From Pantoea latae (GTDB lineage: Bacteria > Pseudomonadota > Gammaproteobacteria > Enterobacterales > Enterobacteriaceae), in the NCBI RefSeq assembly GCF_002077695.1, contig NZ_MWUE01000005.1:63265-127264 (forward strand): a stretch of DNA of 64,000 nt, given 5' to 3'. How positions within the stretch are numbered: position 1 is the first letter of the stretch; every line of letters starts with the position of its first letter. Made by a program: the position numbers and the translations under genes. The notes under the pieces are model-generated. The model did not search any database. It had not been told where the DNA came from and saw only the letters and a list, made by a program, of their open reading frames with translations. This document shows positions 28,669-37,299 of the stretch, piece after piece.

Positions 28669-30102
28669 ATGCAGGTTTTACATGTCTGTTCAGAACTTTT
28701 TCCGCTGCTAAAAACCGGCGGGTTGGCTGATGTTGTTGGGGCATTGCCGCAGGCGCAGATCGCTGACGGGACGGATACGCGGGTGCTGCTGCCCGCTTTT
28801 CCCGACCTGCGCAAAGGGATCCCCGAAACGGAAGTGGTGGCCGAGTTGCAGACCTTTGCCGGTCCGACACGGCTGCTGTTTGGCCATTTCAACGGCGTTG
28901 GCATCTATCTGATCGACGTGCCGGAGCTGTACGACCGCCCCGGCAGTCCGTATCACGATACGTCGCAGTTCGCCTATGTGGATAACTACCTGCGCTTCGC
29001 GCTGCTGGGCTGGATGGGGTGTGAAATCGCCAGCGGGCTGGACACCTACTGGCGGCCCGATATCGTGCATGCCCACGACTGGCATGCGGGCCTGACCTGC
29101 GCCTATCTGGAGGCGCGCGGACGTCCGGCAAAGTCGGTATTTACCGTACACAACCTGGCGTATCAGGGGCTGTTCAACGCGCGTCATCTGGACGAAATCG
29201 AACTGCCGCGATCGTTTTTCGATATGCACGGGCTGGAGTTCTACGGCCAGATCTCCTATCTGAAGGCGGGGCTCTTTTTCGCCGATCACATTACCGCCGT
29301 CAGCCCGACCTATGCGCACGAGATCACCCGTCCCGAGTTCGGCTACGGCATGGAGGCGCTGCTGGAGCAGCGGCTGCGCGAAGGGCGCCTGAGCGGCATC
29401 CTTAACGGCGTCGATCCCGGCATCTGGGACCCGGCGCATGACCTGCTGCTCAGCGCGCGCTACAACCGCGACACGCTGGAGGCGAAGGCGGAGAACAAAC
29501 GGCAGCTGCAGATCGCCATGGGGCTTAAGGTCGACGACAGCGTGCCGGTGTTCGCGGTGATCAGCCGTCTGACGCGACAAAAAGGGCTGGATCTGGTGCT
29601 GGAGGCGCTGCCTGGCCTGCTGGCGCAGGGCGGTCAGCTGGTGCTGCTCGGACAGGGCGACGCCGAACTGCAGCAGGGCTTCCTGGCGGCGGCGGCGGAG
29701 CATCCCGGCAGCGTCGGCGTGCAGATCGGCTATCACGAAGCCTTCTCGCACCGCATCGTCGGCGGCGCGGACGTCATTATGGTGCCGAGCCGCTTCGAGC
29801 CCTGCGGCCTGACCCAGCTCTACGGCCTGAAGTACGGCACCTTGCCGCTGGTGCGGCGCACGGGCGGCCTGGCCGATACGGTCAACGACAGCTCGCTGGA
29901 GAACCTCGCTGACGGCATCGCCAGCGGCTTTAGCTTTGAAGACAGCAACGCCTGGTCGCTGCTGCGGGCGATTCGACGCGCGTTTGTCTTGTGGTCCCGG
30001 CCTTCGCTCTGGCGCTACGTGCAGCGACAGGCGATGGGAATGGATTTCAGCTGGCAGGTGGCCGCGCAGGCCTATCGCGATCTTTACCAACGTTTGCTGT
30101 AA
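28669..30102 (+). CDS. glgA: Glycogen synthase GlgA
   Basis: GlgA extends glycogen by transferring glucose from ADP-glucose to the non-reducing end. It is 477 aa, GT5 family, GT-B fold. The N-terminal ADP-glucose motif [15 protein letters not shown] is at residues 10-24, and the C-terminal sugar-binding motif is [21 protein letters not shown] 70-base gap after glgC could hold an internal start site, but none is obvious. Confidence 0.98.
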   Translation: MQVLHVCSELFPLLKTGGLADVVGALPQAQIADGTDTRVLLPAFPDLRKGIPETEVVAELQTFAGPTRLLFGHFNGVGIYLIDVPELYDRPGSPYHDTSQFAYVDNYLRFALLGWMGCEIASGLDTYWRPDIVHAHDWHAGLTCAYLEARGRPAKSVFTVHNLAYQGLFNARHLDEIELPRSFFDMHGLEFYGQISYLKAGLFFADHITAVSPTYAHEITRPEFGYGMEALLEQRLREGRLSGILNGVDPGIWDPAHDLLLSARYNRDTLEAKAENKRQLQIAMGLKVDDSVPVFAVISRLTRQKGLDLVLEALPGLLAQGGQLVLLGQGDAELQQGFLAAAAEHPGSVGVQIGYHEAFSHRIVGGADVIMVPSRFEPCGLTQLYGLKYGTLPLVRRTGGLADTVNDSSLENLADGIASGFSFEDSNAWSLLRAIRRAFVLWSRPSLWRYVQRQAMGMDFSWQVAAQAYRDLYQRLL

Positions 30103-30123
30103 CGAGAGACTGGGATAACTGAT

Positions 30124-32571
30124 ATGAATGCTCCTTTCACCTACACGTCGCCGACACTGACGGTCGAGGCGCTGAAACACTCGATTGCCTATAAGCTGAT
30201 GTTCACCATCGGCAAGGATCCCTCCGTGGCGAACCAGCATGACTGGCTCAACGCCTCGCTGCTGGCGGTGCGCGACCGTATGGTGGAGCGCTGGCTGCGC
30301 TCCAGCCGCGCGCAGCTTTCGCAGGATGTGCGTCAGGTCTACTACCTGTCGATGGAGTTTCTGCTGGGCCGGACGTTAGGCAACGCGCTGATGGCGATGG
30401 GCATTTATGACGATCTCAACCAGGCGCTGGACGAGATGGGGCTGGATCTGGCCGATCTGATGGAAGAAGAGAACGATCCCGGACTCGGTAACGGTGGCCT
30501 CGGGCGGCTCGCCGCCTGTTTTCTCGACTCGCTCGCCACGCTCGGCCTGCCGGGACGCGGCTACGGCATCCGCTACGACTACGGCATGTTCCGGCAGAAT
30601 ATTATCGACGGCGAGCAGAAAGAGTCGCCCGACTACTGGCTGGAATACGGCAACCCCTGGGAGTTCCAGCGCTACAACACGCGCTACAAGGTGCGTTTCG
30701 GCGGCCGCATTCAGCATGAAGGATCCAAGGTGCGCTGGCTGGAGACGGAAGAGATCGTGGCGATGGCCTACGATCAGATCATTCCCGGCTTCGACACCGA
30801 CGCTACCAACACCCTGCGGCTGTGGGGCGCGCAGGCGAGCAACGAAATCAATCTGGGCAAATTCAACCAGGGCGATTACTTTGCCGCGGTAGAAGATAAA
30901 AACCACTCTGAAAACGTTTCGCGCGTGCTCTATCCCGACGACTCGACCTATTCAGGCCGCGAGCTGCGCCTGCGTCAGGAGTACTTCCTTGTCTCCGCCA
31001 CGGTGCAGGATATCCTTAACCGCCACTGGCAGATGCACAAGACCTGGGCCAACCTGGCGGATAAGATCGCTATCCACCTGAACGACACCCATCCGGTGCT
31101 GGCGATCCCGGAGCTGATGCGTCTGCTGATCGACGAGCACAAATTTAGCTGGGACGACGCCTTTGAAGTGACCTGTCAGGTCTTCTCCTACACCAACCAC
31201 ACGCTGATGAGCGAAGCGCTGGAAACCTGGCCGGTAGAGATGATCGGCAAGATCCTGCCGCGCCATCTCGGCATTATTTTCGAGATCAACGACTACTTCC
31301 TGAAGACGATTCAGGAGTACTACCCGGATGACTGGGATCTGCTGTCGCGCATCTCTATCATTGATGAAAACAACGGCCGCCGCATTCGTATGGCGTGGCT
31401 GGCGGTGGTGGTGAGCCACAAGGTCAACGGCGTCTCCGAGCTGCACTCCAATCTGATGGTGCAGTCGCTGTTTGCCGATTTCGCCCGTCTCTTCCCAGGA
31501 CGCTTCTGCAATAAAACCAACGGCGTGACGCCGCGTCGCTGGCTGGCGCTGGCCAACCCGGCGCTGTCGGATCTGCTGGATGAAGAGATTGGCCGCACCT
31601 GGCGCACCGATCTCAGCCAGCTCGCTGAGCTGAACCAGCAGGTCGATTTTCCGGCGTTTATCGAGAAGGTGGCGGACGCCAAGTTCGCCAACAAGCGGCG
31701 TCTGGCGGACTGGGTGGCGAAGAATCTGGACGTGGTGCTCGACCCCAACGCCTTGTTCGACGTGCAGATCAAGCGCATCCACGAGTACAAGCGTCAGCTG
31801 TTGAACGTGCTGCACGTCATCACCCGCTATAACCGCATTAAGGCCGATCCCAACGCCGACTGGGTGCCGCGCGTCAATATTTTCGCCGGCAAGGCGGCTT
31901 CCGCCTACTATACCGCCAAGCACATTATTCACCTGATCAACGATGTGGCGAGCGTGATCAACAACGATCCGCAGGTGAAGAACAAGCTGAAAGTGGTGTT
32001 TATCCCCAACTACAGCGTCAGCCTGGCGCAGATCATTATTCCGGCGGCGGATCTCTCTGAACAGATTTCCACGGCGGGCACCGAGGCGTCGGGTACCAGC
32101 AATATGAAGTTCGCGCTCAACGGCGCGCTGACTATCGGCACGCTGGATGGCGCCAACGTCGAAATGCTGGAGCACGTCGGCGAGGAGAATATCTTTATTT
32201 TCGGCAACACCACGCCGCAGGTAGAGGCGCTGCGCAGCGGCGGCTATAACCCGCGTAAATATTACGAAGAGGATGCCGAGCTGCATCAGGTGCTGACGCA
32301 GATCGCCTCTGGGGTGTTCAGCCCGCAGGAGCCTGGCCGCTACCGCAATCTGTTCGATTCGCTGGTGAACTTTGGCGACCACTATCAGCTGCTGGCGGAT
32401 TACCGCAGCTATGTGGATACCCAGGATAAGGTAGATGAGCTGTATCGCAAGCCGGAAGAGTGGCAGCGCCGCGCGGCGCTGAATATCGCCAATATGGGGT
32501 ATTTTTCGTCCGACCGCACCATCCAGGAGTATGCGGATGAGATTTGGCATATTAAGCCAGTGAGGCTTTGA
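30124..32571 (+). CDS. glgP: Glycogen phosphorylase GlgP
   Basis: GlgP cleaves terminal glucose from glycogen with phosphate, giving glucose-1-phosphate. It is 815 aa (E. coli also 815), GT35 family. The pyridoxal-phosphate site is in [20 protein letters not shown] (about residue 660), and [19 protein letters not shown] near residue 120 is another signature. It is the last gene of the operon. No classical terminator follows immediately; the transcript runs into the hairpin-rich stretch described separately. With no malP next to malQ in this window, GlgP may also serve maltodextrins, which is inference. Confidence 0.98.
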   Translation: MNAPFTYTSPTLTVEALKHSIAYKLMFTIGKDPSVANQHDWLNASLLAVRDRMVERWLRSSRAQLSQDVRQVYYLSMEFLLGRTLGNALMAMGIYDDLNQALDEMGLDLADLMEEENDPGLGNGGLGRLAACFLDSLATLGLPGRGYGIRYDYGMFRQNIIDGEQKESPDYWLEYGNPWEFQRYNTRYKVRFGGRIQHEGSKVRWLETEEIVAMAYDQIIPGFDTDATNTLRLWGAQASNEINLGKFNQGDYFAAVEDKNHSENVSRVLYPDDSTYSGRELRLRQEYFLVSATVQDILNRHWQMHKTWANLADKIAIHLNDTHPVLAIPELMRLLIDEHKFSWDDAFEVTCQVFSYTNHTLMSEALETWPVEMIGKILPRHLGIIFEINDYFLKTIQEYYPDDWDLLSRISIIDENNGRRIRMAWLAVVVSHKVNGVSELHSNLMVQSLFADFARLFPGRFCNKTNGVTPRRWLALANPALSDLLDEEIGRTWRTDLSQLAELNQQVDFPAFIEKVADAKFANKRRLADWVAKNLDVVLDPNALFDVQIKRIHEYKRQLLNVLHVITRYNRIKADPNADWVPRVNIFAGKAASAYYTAKHIIHLINDVASVINNDPQVKNKLKVVFIPNYSVSLAQIIIPAADLSEQISTAGTEASGTSNMKFALNGALTIGTLDGANVEMLEHVGEENIFIFGNTTPQVEALRSGGYNPRKYYEEDAELHQVLTQIASGVFSPQEPGRYRNLFDSLVNFGDHYQLLADYRSYVDTQDKVDELYRKPEEWQRRAALNIANMGYFSSDRTIQEYADEIWHIKPVRL

Positions 32572-32794
32572 GCGGGTTCCCGCCCGCTGGCGGGGTTGCC
32601 TGCTGCGCGGGCGGCTCTGAGTGGGTTTCGTTCGCCCGACAGCGAGGCAGTTTCATTTCGCCCGCTGCGGGCGACCGAGCAGGGCCGGTAGGCGCCGGCC
32701 CTGCACCCGCGCCCCGGGCCAGCGCACTCGCCCGCTGCGCGGGTTCCTTCGCTTCGTCAGGATTTCTGACGGACCGGCTGGATTCGCCTTATTC

Positions 32795-32905
32795 GCCCCA
32801 TTCCTGGGGCTCACCCCTTCGGGGCCAGCGCTTTGCGCGGTTCAAAAACGCTCCCGGCGTTTTTGTCGCTGGCTCATGCCAGCCTCTTCGCGGCATCCCT
32901 GCCGC
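32795..32905 (+). repeat. Palindromic repeat module, copy A
   Basis: A run of hairpins including an 8-bp AAAAACGC / GCGTTTTT stem (32844-32864). The 28 bases at 32840-32867 are the exact reverse complement of 56917-56944. The flanking palindromes at 32795-32839 resemble those at 56945-56993 in layout but differ in stem sequence. GCGGCATCCCTGCC (32890-32903) also recurs inverted at 57013-57026, though in swapped order relative to the core. Confidence 0.75.
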
Positions 32906-33100
32906 TCGTCCTGAAATCTTTCCTCCGCTCAGCGGCTGCGATGGCCCCCACAACCCCGGCTGCACGTCCTGATTATTGAAGGCACCACTTCATTGCTGAG
33001 GGCATGAATCAAGCGCTCAGACGACGCTGTCGTTAATAAAGAATCAGGAATTACAGGCGGGGCAGTGTCAGAGGCATTCGACACGCTGAGGCGCGCACGG

Positions 33101-33184
33101 CGGCCAGGACGAGCCGACAGGACGTCGGCGAGAGGGAGGGTCAGGCCAGGACGGCCTGTCCCGACGGGTCCGTCAGGCCGACGT
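33101..33184 (+). ncRNA. Candidate structured RNA segment with CAGGACG motifs
   Basis: CAGGACG occurs three times (33105, 33118, 33147). Two lie with AGGAC exactly as the five-base loop of perfect stems: CCGAC/GTCGG at 33114-33128 and CAGGCC/GGCCTG at 33142-33158. The third is in the loop of CGGC/GCCG (33101-33116). An outer 8-bp stem ACGTCGGC (33122-33129) with GCCGACGT (33177-33184) can enclose the last hairpins. This resembles GGA-in-loop sites bound by CsrA/RsmA proteins, but no promoter is evident. It may instead be a dispersed repeat. Confidence 0.3.
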
Positions 33185-33239
33185 AAGCAACGAAGGCACC
33201 GCGCGCAGCGCGGCGTGGAGGCTGCCGGAAGCCGGGATT

Positions 33240-33265
33240 GTTAAGGGGCTGGCGAGCCCCTTAAC
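33240..33265. terminator. 11-bp perfect hairpin upstream of the glpD terminator
   Basis: GTTAAGGGGCT pairs exactly with AGCCCCTTAAC around a GGCG loop. There is no T run on either side, so it may be a 3'-end stabiliser of the glg transcript or part of the repeat region. Confidence 0.5.
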
Positions 33266-33369
33266 ACGCACGCCAGCAGCGGCGCGGCTGAAACTCCCTG
33301 CCGCCTGGCGGGCGGAACCTGCTCATAGCCGGTTCGCGCAGCGAACATCGAGCCGCCTGCGCAGCAGGC

Positions 33370-33395
33370 AAAAAAAAACGGGGCCGAAGCCCCGT
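33370..33395 (-). terminator. Rho-independent terminator of glpD
   Basis: Read on the minus strand, a 7-bp stem ACGGGGC / GCCCCGT with a four-base loop is followed by nine T residues. It lies ten bases beyond the glpD stop. Confidence 0.92.
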
Positions 33396-33404
33396 TGATC
33401 TTAT

Positions 33405-34913
33405 TTAGCTCGCCAGCGACAGGCTGGGCTTCTGACTGTGCGTTGCCAGCCACTCCGCCACGCGCGCCTGCTGCGCCTCATTCAGCCACATCCCTTGCTT
33501 GGTGCGGCGCCAGATAGCATCGTCCAGCTCGCGCACCCATTCGTTCTGCACCAGATAGCGCAGCTCGGCTTCATAGAAGTCATGGCCGAAGTTCTCGCCC
33601 AGATCCTCAAGGCGCGTCGCGCCGTCGAGCAGCGTCTCGGTGCTGCTGCCGTAGGTACGGGCGAAATGACGCGCCATGCCTTCGGTAATAAACGGATAGC
33701 GACGACGCAGGCTGGCGGCGTAGTCTTCACGCGTACCGGCGATATCGCCGCCCGGCAGCACGCAGTTTTTCGTCCATGCCGGACCGGCATTCGGGAAATA
33801 CTTCGTCAGCTTCTCCAGTGCATGCTCCGCCAGCTTACGGTAGGTGGTCAGCTTGCCGCCGAACACCGACAGCAGCGGCGCCTGGCCGTTGTCGTCGCGC
33901 ACGTCCAGCGTGTAGTCGCGCGTAATTGCCTGCGGCGAATCGGATTCGTCGTCGCACAGCGGACGCACGCCGGAGTAGGTCCAGACCACATCGTTGCGCG
34001 CCAGCGGCTTCTTGAAGTGGCTGTTGTAAATCTTCAGCAGATAGTCGATCTCGCTCTCGTCGATTTTGACGTTTTTCGGATCGCCTTTGTACTCCACATC
34101 GGTGGTGCCGATAATGGAGAAGTCGTCCATCCACGGGATCACAAACACGATACGGTTATCTTCGTTCTGCAGAATGTAGGACTGCTTCTCGTTGTGCACG
34201 CGCGGCACCACGATATGGCTGCCTTTAATCAGACGAATGCCGTAAGGCGATTTCAGCTTCAGGCCGTCGTCAAAGAACTGTTTCACCCACGGGCCCGCCG
34301 CGTTCACCAGCGCTTTGGCGCGCCAGGTGTAGGTTTTGCCGCTGTCGACATCTTCCGCTTCTACCATCCACAGGCCGTTTTCACGCCAGGCGCGCGTCAC
34401 GCGGGTGCGGGTGCGGACGTCGCCGCCGCGCTTCACCACTTCCTGCGCGTTCAGCACCACCAGGCGCGCATCGTCTACCCAGCAGTCGGAATATTCGAAA
34501 CCGCGCGTAATTTCCGGCTTCAGGGCCGAATCCGCGCCAAAACGCAGGCTCTTGCTGCCCGGCAGGCTGGTGCGTTTGCCAAGATGGTCATATAAAAACA
34601 GGCCGGTGCGGATCATCCACGCCGGGCGCAGATGCGGACGGTGCGGCAGGCGGAAGCGCATCGGGAAGGCGATATGCGGCGCCATCTTCAGCAGCACTTC
34701 ACGCTCTGCCAGCGCCTCGCTGACCAGACGGAATTCGTAGTGTTCGAGGTAGCGCAGGCCGCCGTGAATCAGCTTTGAACTGGCGGAAGAGGTCGCGCAA
34801 GCCAGGTCCCGCGCCTCCAGCATTAGCACTGACAGGCCGCGTCCTGCAGCGTCCGCTGCAATGCCGGCACCGTTGATGCCGCCGCCGATCACGATCAGGT
34901 CTTTGGTTTCCAC
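33405..34913 (-). CDS. glpD: Aerobic glycerol-3-phosphate dehydrogenase GlpD
   Basis: GlpD oxidises sn-glycerol-3-phosphate to dihydroxyacetone phosphate and passes electrons to ubiquinone at the inner membrane. It is 502 aa (501 in E. coli). The N-terminal FAD-binding motif is [22 protein letters not shown] (about residues 5-26), followed by SSASSKLIHGGLRYLEHYEF. IIGTTDVEYKGDP and SVFGGKLTTYRKLAEH are further family motifs. It is divergent from glpEGR, and the intergenic space carries two GlpR operators. It would consume glycerol-P delivered by ugp. Confidence 0.98.
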   Translation of the reverse strand: METKDLIVIGGGINGAGIAADAAGRGLSVLMLEARDLACATSSASSKLIHGGLRYLEHYEFRLVSEALAEREVLLKMAPHIAFPMRFRLPHRPHLRPAWMIRTGLFLYDHLGKRTSLPGSKSLRFGADSALKPEITRGFEYSDCWVDDARLVVLNAQEVVKRGGDVRTRTRVTRAWRENGLWMVEAEDVDSGKTYTWRAKALVNAAGPWVKQFFDDGLKLKSPYGIRLIKGSHIVVPRVHNEKQSYILQNEDNRIVFVIPWMDDFSIIGTTDVEYKGDPKNVKIDESEIDYLLKIYNSHFKKPLARNDVVWTYSGVRPLCDDESDSPQAITRDYTLDVRDDNGQAPLLSVFGGKLTTYRKLAEHALEKLTKYFPNAGPAWTKNCVLPGGDIAGTREDYAASLRRRYPFITEGMARHFARTYGSSTETLLDGATRLEDLGENFGHDFYEAELRYLVQNEWVRELDDAIWRRTKQGMWLNEAQQARVAEWLATHSQKPSLSLAS

Positions 34914-34927
34914 GTCATCTCCTCCGA

Positions 34928-34965
34928 TGTTCGGAATAGTTCATTAATGTTCGTTTTCGAGCATA
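34928..34965. promoter_or_regulatory. Two tandem GlpR operators at glpD
   Basis: Inverted repeats of the GlpR type (ATGTTCG...CGAACAT) occur at 34928-34945 (ATGTTCG and AGTTCAT arms) and 34948-34965 (ATGTTCG and CGAGCAT arms), each with a four-base centre and separated by two bases. They lie 15-52 bases upstream of glpD, so bound GlpR would cover its promoter. Confidence 0.8.
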
Positions 34966-35021
34966 ATCATAATCGCAAACCAACATTGATGCCAGTGTTT
35001 AACGTGGTAAAAACATTTTAG

Positions 35022-35037
35022 CGTGATACAGCTAACA
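35022..35037 (-). promoter_or_regulatory. Possible CRP site between glpD and glpE
   Basis: On the minus strand, TGTTA-N6-TCACG matches the TGTGA-N6-TCACA consensus at eight of ten positions. CRP activation of glpD is known in E. coli; here it is only a pattern match. Confidence 0.4.
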
Positions 35038-35140
35038 TTCTTGCTGAGAAAAAAATACAAACCCGGAGGCTTTGTCAGGTTATTGGGGCGGATTATCGGG
35101 TTACACTAGGCGACAATTGTGTCGTCGTAATGAGAAAATC

Positions 35141-35467
35141 ATGGAAACATTCGAATGTATTAACGTTCAGCAGGCCAGCGAACAGCTGGCGCAGGGCGCG
35201 CTGCTGGTCGACATCCGCGATGCGCAGAGCTTCGCGCTGGGCCATGCGGAAAGCGCGCAGCACCTGAGCAACACCAACCTGAATGCGTTTCTCGCCAGCG
35301 CCAGCCGCGAGCTGCCGGTGCTGGTGATGTGCTATCACGGCAACAGCAGCAAAGGCGCGGCGCAGTATCTGCTGAGCCAGGGCTTCCACGCCGCCTACAG
35401 CATCGACGGCGGCTTCGACGCCTGGCGCGCCGCGTTCCCGGCGCAGGTTGTCGACGGCGGCCAGTGA
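35141..35467 (+). CDS. glpE: Thiosulfate sulfurtransferase GlpE
   Basis: A single-domain rhodanese, 108 aa, cytoplasmic, transferring sulfane sulfur to thiol or cyanide acceptors. The catalytic Cys lies in the loop [12 protein letters not shown] (about residue 66); [13 protein letters not shown] and SIDGGFDAW are other rhodanese motifs. The start ATG 35141 matches E. coli (MDQFECINV versus METFECINV). It is the first gene of glpEGR. Confidence 0.96.
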   Translation: METFECINVQQASEQLAQGALLVDIRDAQSFALGHAESAQHLSNTNLNAFLASASRELPVLVMCYHGNSSKGAAQYLLSQGFHAAYSIDGGFDAWRAAFPAQVVDGGQ

Positions 35468-35497
35468 GCCGCGCGCAAAGGACAAGGAGAGTGAATA

Positions 35498-36325
35498 ATG
35501 GTGCGCATTACCCAGTTCAATAACCCGCGCATGGCGCAGGCGTTTGTCGACTATATGGCGACGCGCGGCGTCACGCTGCGCATCGAGCAGGACGGTCACG
35601 CGGTCATTCTGCTCGACGATGAGAGCCAGCTCTCAATGGTCGAAAACGAACTTCAGCAGTTTGTGCGCCAGCCGGACCATCCCCGCTATCAGGCGGCCAG
35701 CTGGCATACCGGCAACACCAAAAGCGGCCTGCGCTATGAGCGTAGCAACCTCTGGACCAATATTCGCGATCGCGCCGGTCCGCTCACCATGACCATCCTG
35801 TTTGTCTGCATCGCGATGTTTATTCTGATGCAGATTTTCGGCGATCAGACCGTGCTGCTGTGGCTCAGCTGGCCGGACGGGCCGGGCCAGTATTTTCAGG
35901 TCTGGCGCTGGTTCAGCCATGCGCTGCTGCACTTCTCGCTGCTGCATATCCTGTTTAACCTGATGTGGTGGTGGTATCTGGGCGGCGCGGTAGAGAAGCG
36001 GCTCGGCAGCGGCAAGCTGTTCGTCATTATGCTGATCTCAGCGCTGCTGAGCGGCTTCGTGCAGGCGAAATTCAGCGGCATCTGGTTCGGCGGGCTGTCG
36101 GGCGTGGTCTATGCGCTGATGGGCTACTGCTGGCTGCGCGGCGAGCGCGATCCCGAAAGCGGCGTCTATCTGGAGCGCGGCCTGATTGGTTTTGCCATTG
36201 TATGGCTGGTGATCGGCTGGTATGGCGCGTTTGGACTCGCTATCGCCAATGGCGCACACGTTGCCGGTCTGCTGGTCGGGCTGGCGATGGCGTTTGTCGA
36301 TACCCGTGCAGTGCGGCGCCATTAG
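35498..36325 (+). CDS. glpG: Rhomboid intramembrane serine protease GlpG
   Basis: GlpG cleaves transmembrane helices inside the inner membrane. It is 275 aa: an N-terminal cytoplasmic domain (about 1-85) and six membrane segments. The catalytic Ser is in [13 protein letters not shown] (about residue 200) and the catalytic His in [12 protein letters not shown] (about residue 252). [19 protein letters not shown] carries the conserved His and Asn of the oxyanion region. It lies 30 bases after glpE. Confidence 0.98.
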   Translation: MVRITQFNNPRMAQAFVDYMATRGVTLRIEQDGHAVILLDDESQLSMVENELQQFVRQPDHPRYQAASWHTGNTKSGLRYERSNLWTNIRDRAGPLTMTILFVCIAMFILMQIFGDQTVLLWLSWPDGPGQYFQVWRWFSHALLHFSLLHILFNLMWWWYLGGAVEKRLGSGKLFVIMLISALLSGFVQAKFSGIWFGGLSGVVYALMGYCWLRGERDPESGVYLERGLIGFAIVWLVIGWYGAFGLAIANGAHVAGLLVGLAMAFVDTRAVRRH

Positions 36326-36357
36326 CGCCGGATAAGAAAAGAAAACAGGAGAGTAAT

Positions 36358-37116
36358 GTGAAGCAGACGCAACGTCATGACGCCATTATCGATCTGGTCC
36401 GGCGTCAGGGATATGTCAGTACCGAAGAGCTGGTAGAGCATTTTGAGGTCAGCCCGCAGACCATTCGTCGCGATCTTAACGACCTCGCCGATCAGAATAA
36501 AATTCAGCGTCATCACGGCGGCGCGGCGCTGCCTTCCAGCTCTGAAAACACCGCCTGGCAAGAGCGTAAGATGATGTGGTCGGCGGAGAAAGCACGCATC
36601 GCCGAACGCGTCGCCAGCGAAATACCCGACGGCGCGACGCTGTTTATCGATATCGGCACCACGCCGGAAGCGGTGGCGCACGCGCTGCTGAATCATAAAA
36701 ATCTGCGCGTGGTCACCAACAACATCAACGTTGCGACGCTGCTAATGTGCAAGCCCGACTTCCGGCTGATTATTGCCGGTGGCGAAGTGCGCACGCGCGA
36801 CGGCGGCATTATGGGCGAAGCGACGCTCGATTTTATCTCCCAGTTCCGTCTCGACTTCGGCATTCTCGGCATTAGCGGCATCGATATGGACGGTTCGCTG
36901 CTGGAGTTCGACTACCATGAGGTGCGCACCAAACGCGCCATCATCGAGAATTCACGCTGCGTCATGCTGGTGGTCGACCATTCGAAATTTGGCCGCAACG
37001 CGATGGTGAACCTCGGCAATATGGGGCTGATCGACCAGCTCTACACCGACAAGCAGCCGCCCGCCAGCATTATGAAGGTGATCGAGCAGCATGAGGTGCA
37101 GCTCGAACTCTGCTAA
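36358..37116 (+). CDS. glpR: Glycerol-3-phosphate regulon repressor GlpR (DeoR family), GTG start
   Basis: GlpR represses the glp genes until glycerol-3-phosphate binds. The protein is 252 aa, exactly the E. coli length, if translation begins at GTG 36358, preceded by AGGAGAG. The open frame reaches further back, but only into a shadow of glpG. A DeoR helix-turn-helix is at about residues 19-41 (STEELVEHFEVSPQTIRRDL), and the effector domain includes FIDIGTTPEAVAHALL and the GEATLDFISQFRLDFGILG block. The matching operators lie at glpD in this window. Confidence 0.96.
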   Translation: MKQTQRHDAIIDLVRRQGYVSTEELVEHFEVSPQTIRRDLNDLADQNKIQRHHGGAALPSSSENTAWQERKMMWSAEKARIAERVASEIPDGATLFIDIGTTPEAVAHALLNHKNLRVVTNNINVATLLMCKPDFRLIIAGGEVRTRDGGIMGEATLDFISQFRLDFGILGISGIDMDGSLLEFDYHEVRTKRAIIENSRCVMLVVDHSKFGRNAMVNLGNMGLIDQLYTDKQPPASIMKVIEQHEVQLELC

Positions 37117-37128
37117 CCCCGCCGTAAT

Positions 37129-37180
37129 AAGCGTCATGGCGTAAACGCTCTGCCCATGACGCTTGCGCCTGACCTTTTTC
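37129..37180 (+). terminator. Terminator after glpR
   Basis: AAGCGTCATGG (37129-37139) pairs perfectly with CCATGACGCTT (37154-37164). A T-rich stretch follows about ten bases later (CCTTTTTCTTT). Confidence 0.7.
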
Positions 37181-37299
37181 TTTGTTTCCTGTCGATTTTT
37201 TCCCCACTGCCGTCTTTACTTAATGCTCAGTTTGCCTGTGCGCAGACATTCAGCACACCGTCACTCAACGGCTTTGGATCACGACGCTAAGGGGAGAGC

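Larger units (their letters stand above)
32572..33369. other. Hairpin-dense non-coding region between glgP and glpD
   Basis: About 800 bases with no credible gene: the frames present are arginine- and proline-rich, without ribosome-binding sites or family resemblance. It contains a string of at least 15 short perfect inverted repeats. Examples are 32658-32674 (7 bp), 32681-32702 (8 bp), 32755-32771 (6 bp), 32844-32864 (8 bp), 32868-32883 (6 bp), 32890-32905 (5 bp), 33021-33033 (5 bp), 33142-33158 (6 bp), 33199-33213 (6 bp) and 33240-33265 (11 bp, GGCG loop). E. coli carries the small yzgL pseudogene here; no similarity is visible. Confidence 0.75.

Noticed and set aside
32568..32972. Open frames after glgP as a small protein gene
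   Set aside because: They overlap each other in several frames, lack ribosome-binding sites and consist of translated palindromes.
33142..33184. A named riboswitch in the glgP-glpD gap
   Set aside because: No conserved aptamer core known to me can be matched, and the segment lies at gene 3' ends rather than in a leader.
32572..33404. CRISPR array between glgP and glpD
   Set aside because: Repeats are not evenly spaced direct repeats with unique spacers; they are diverse hairpins.
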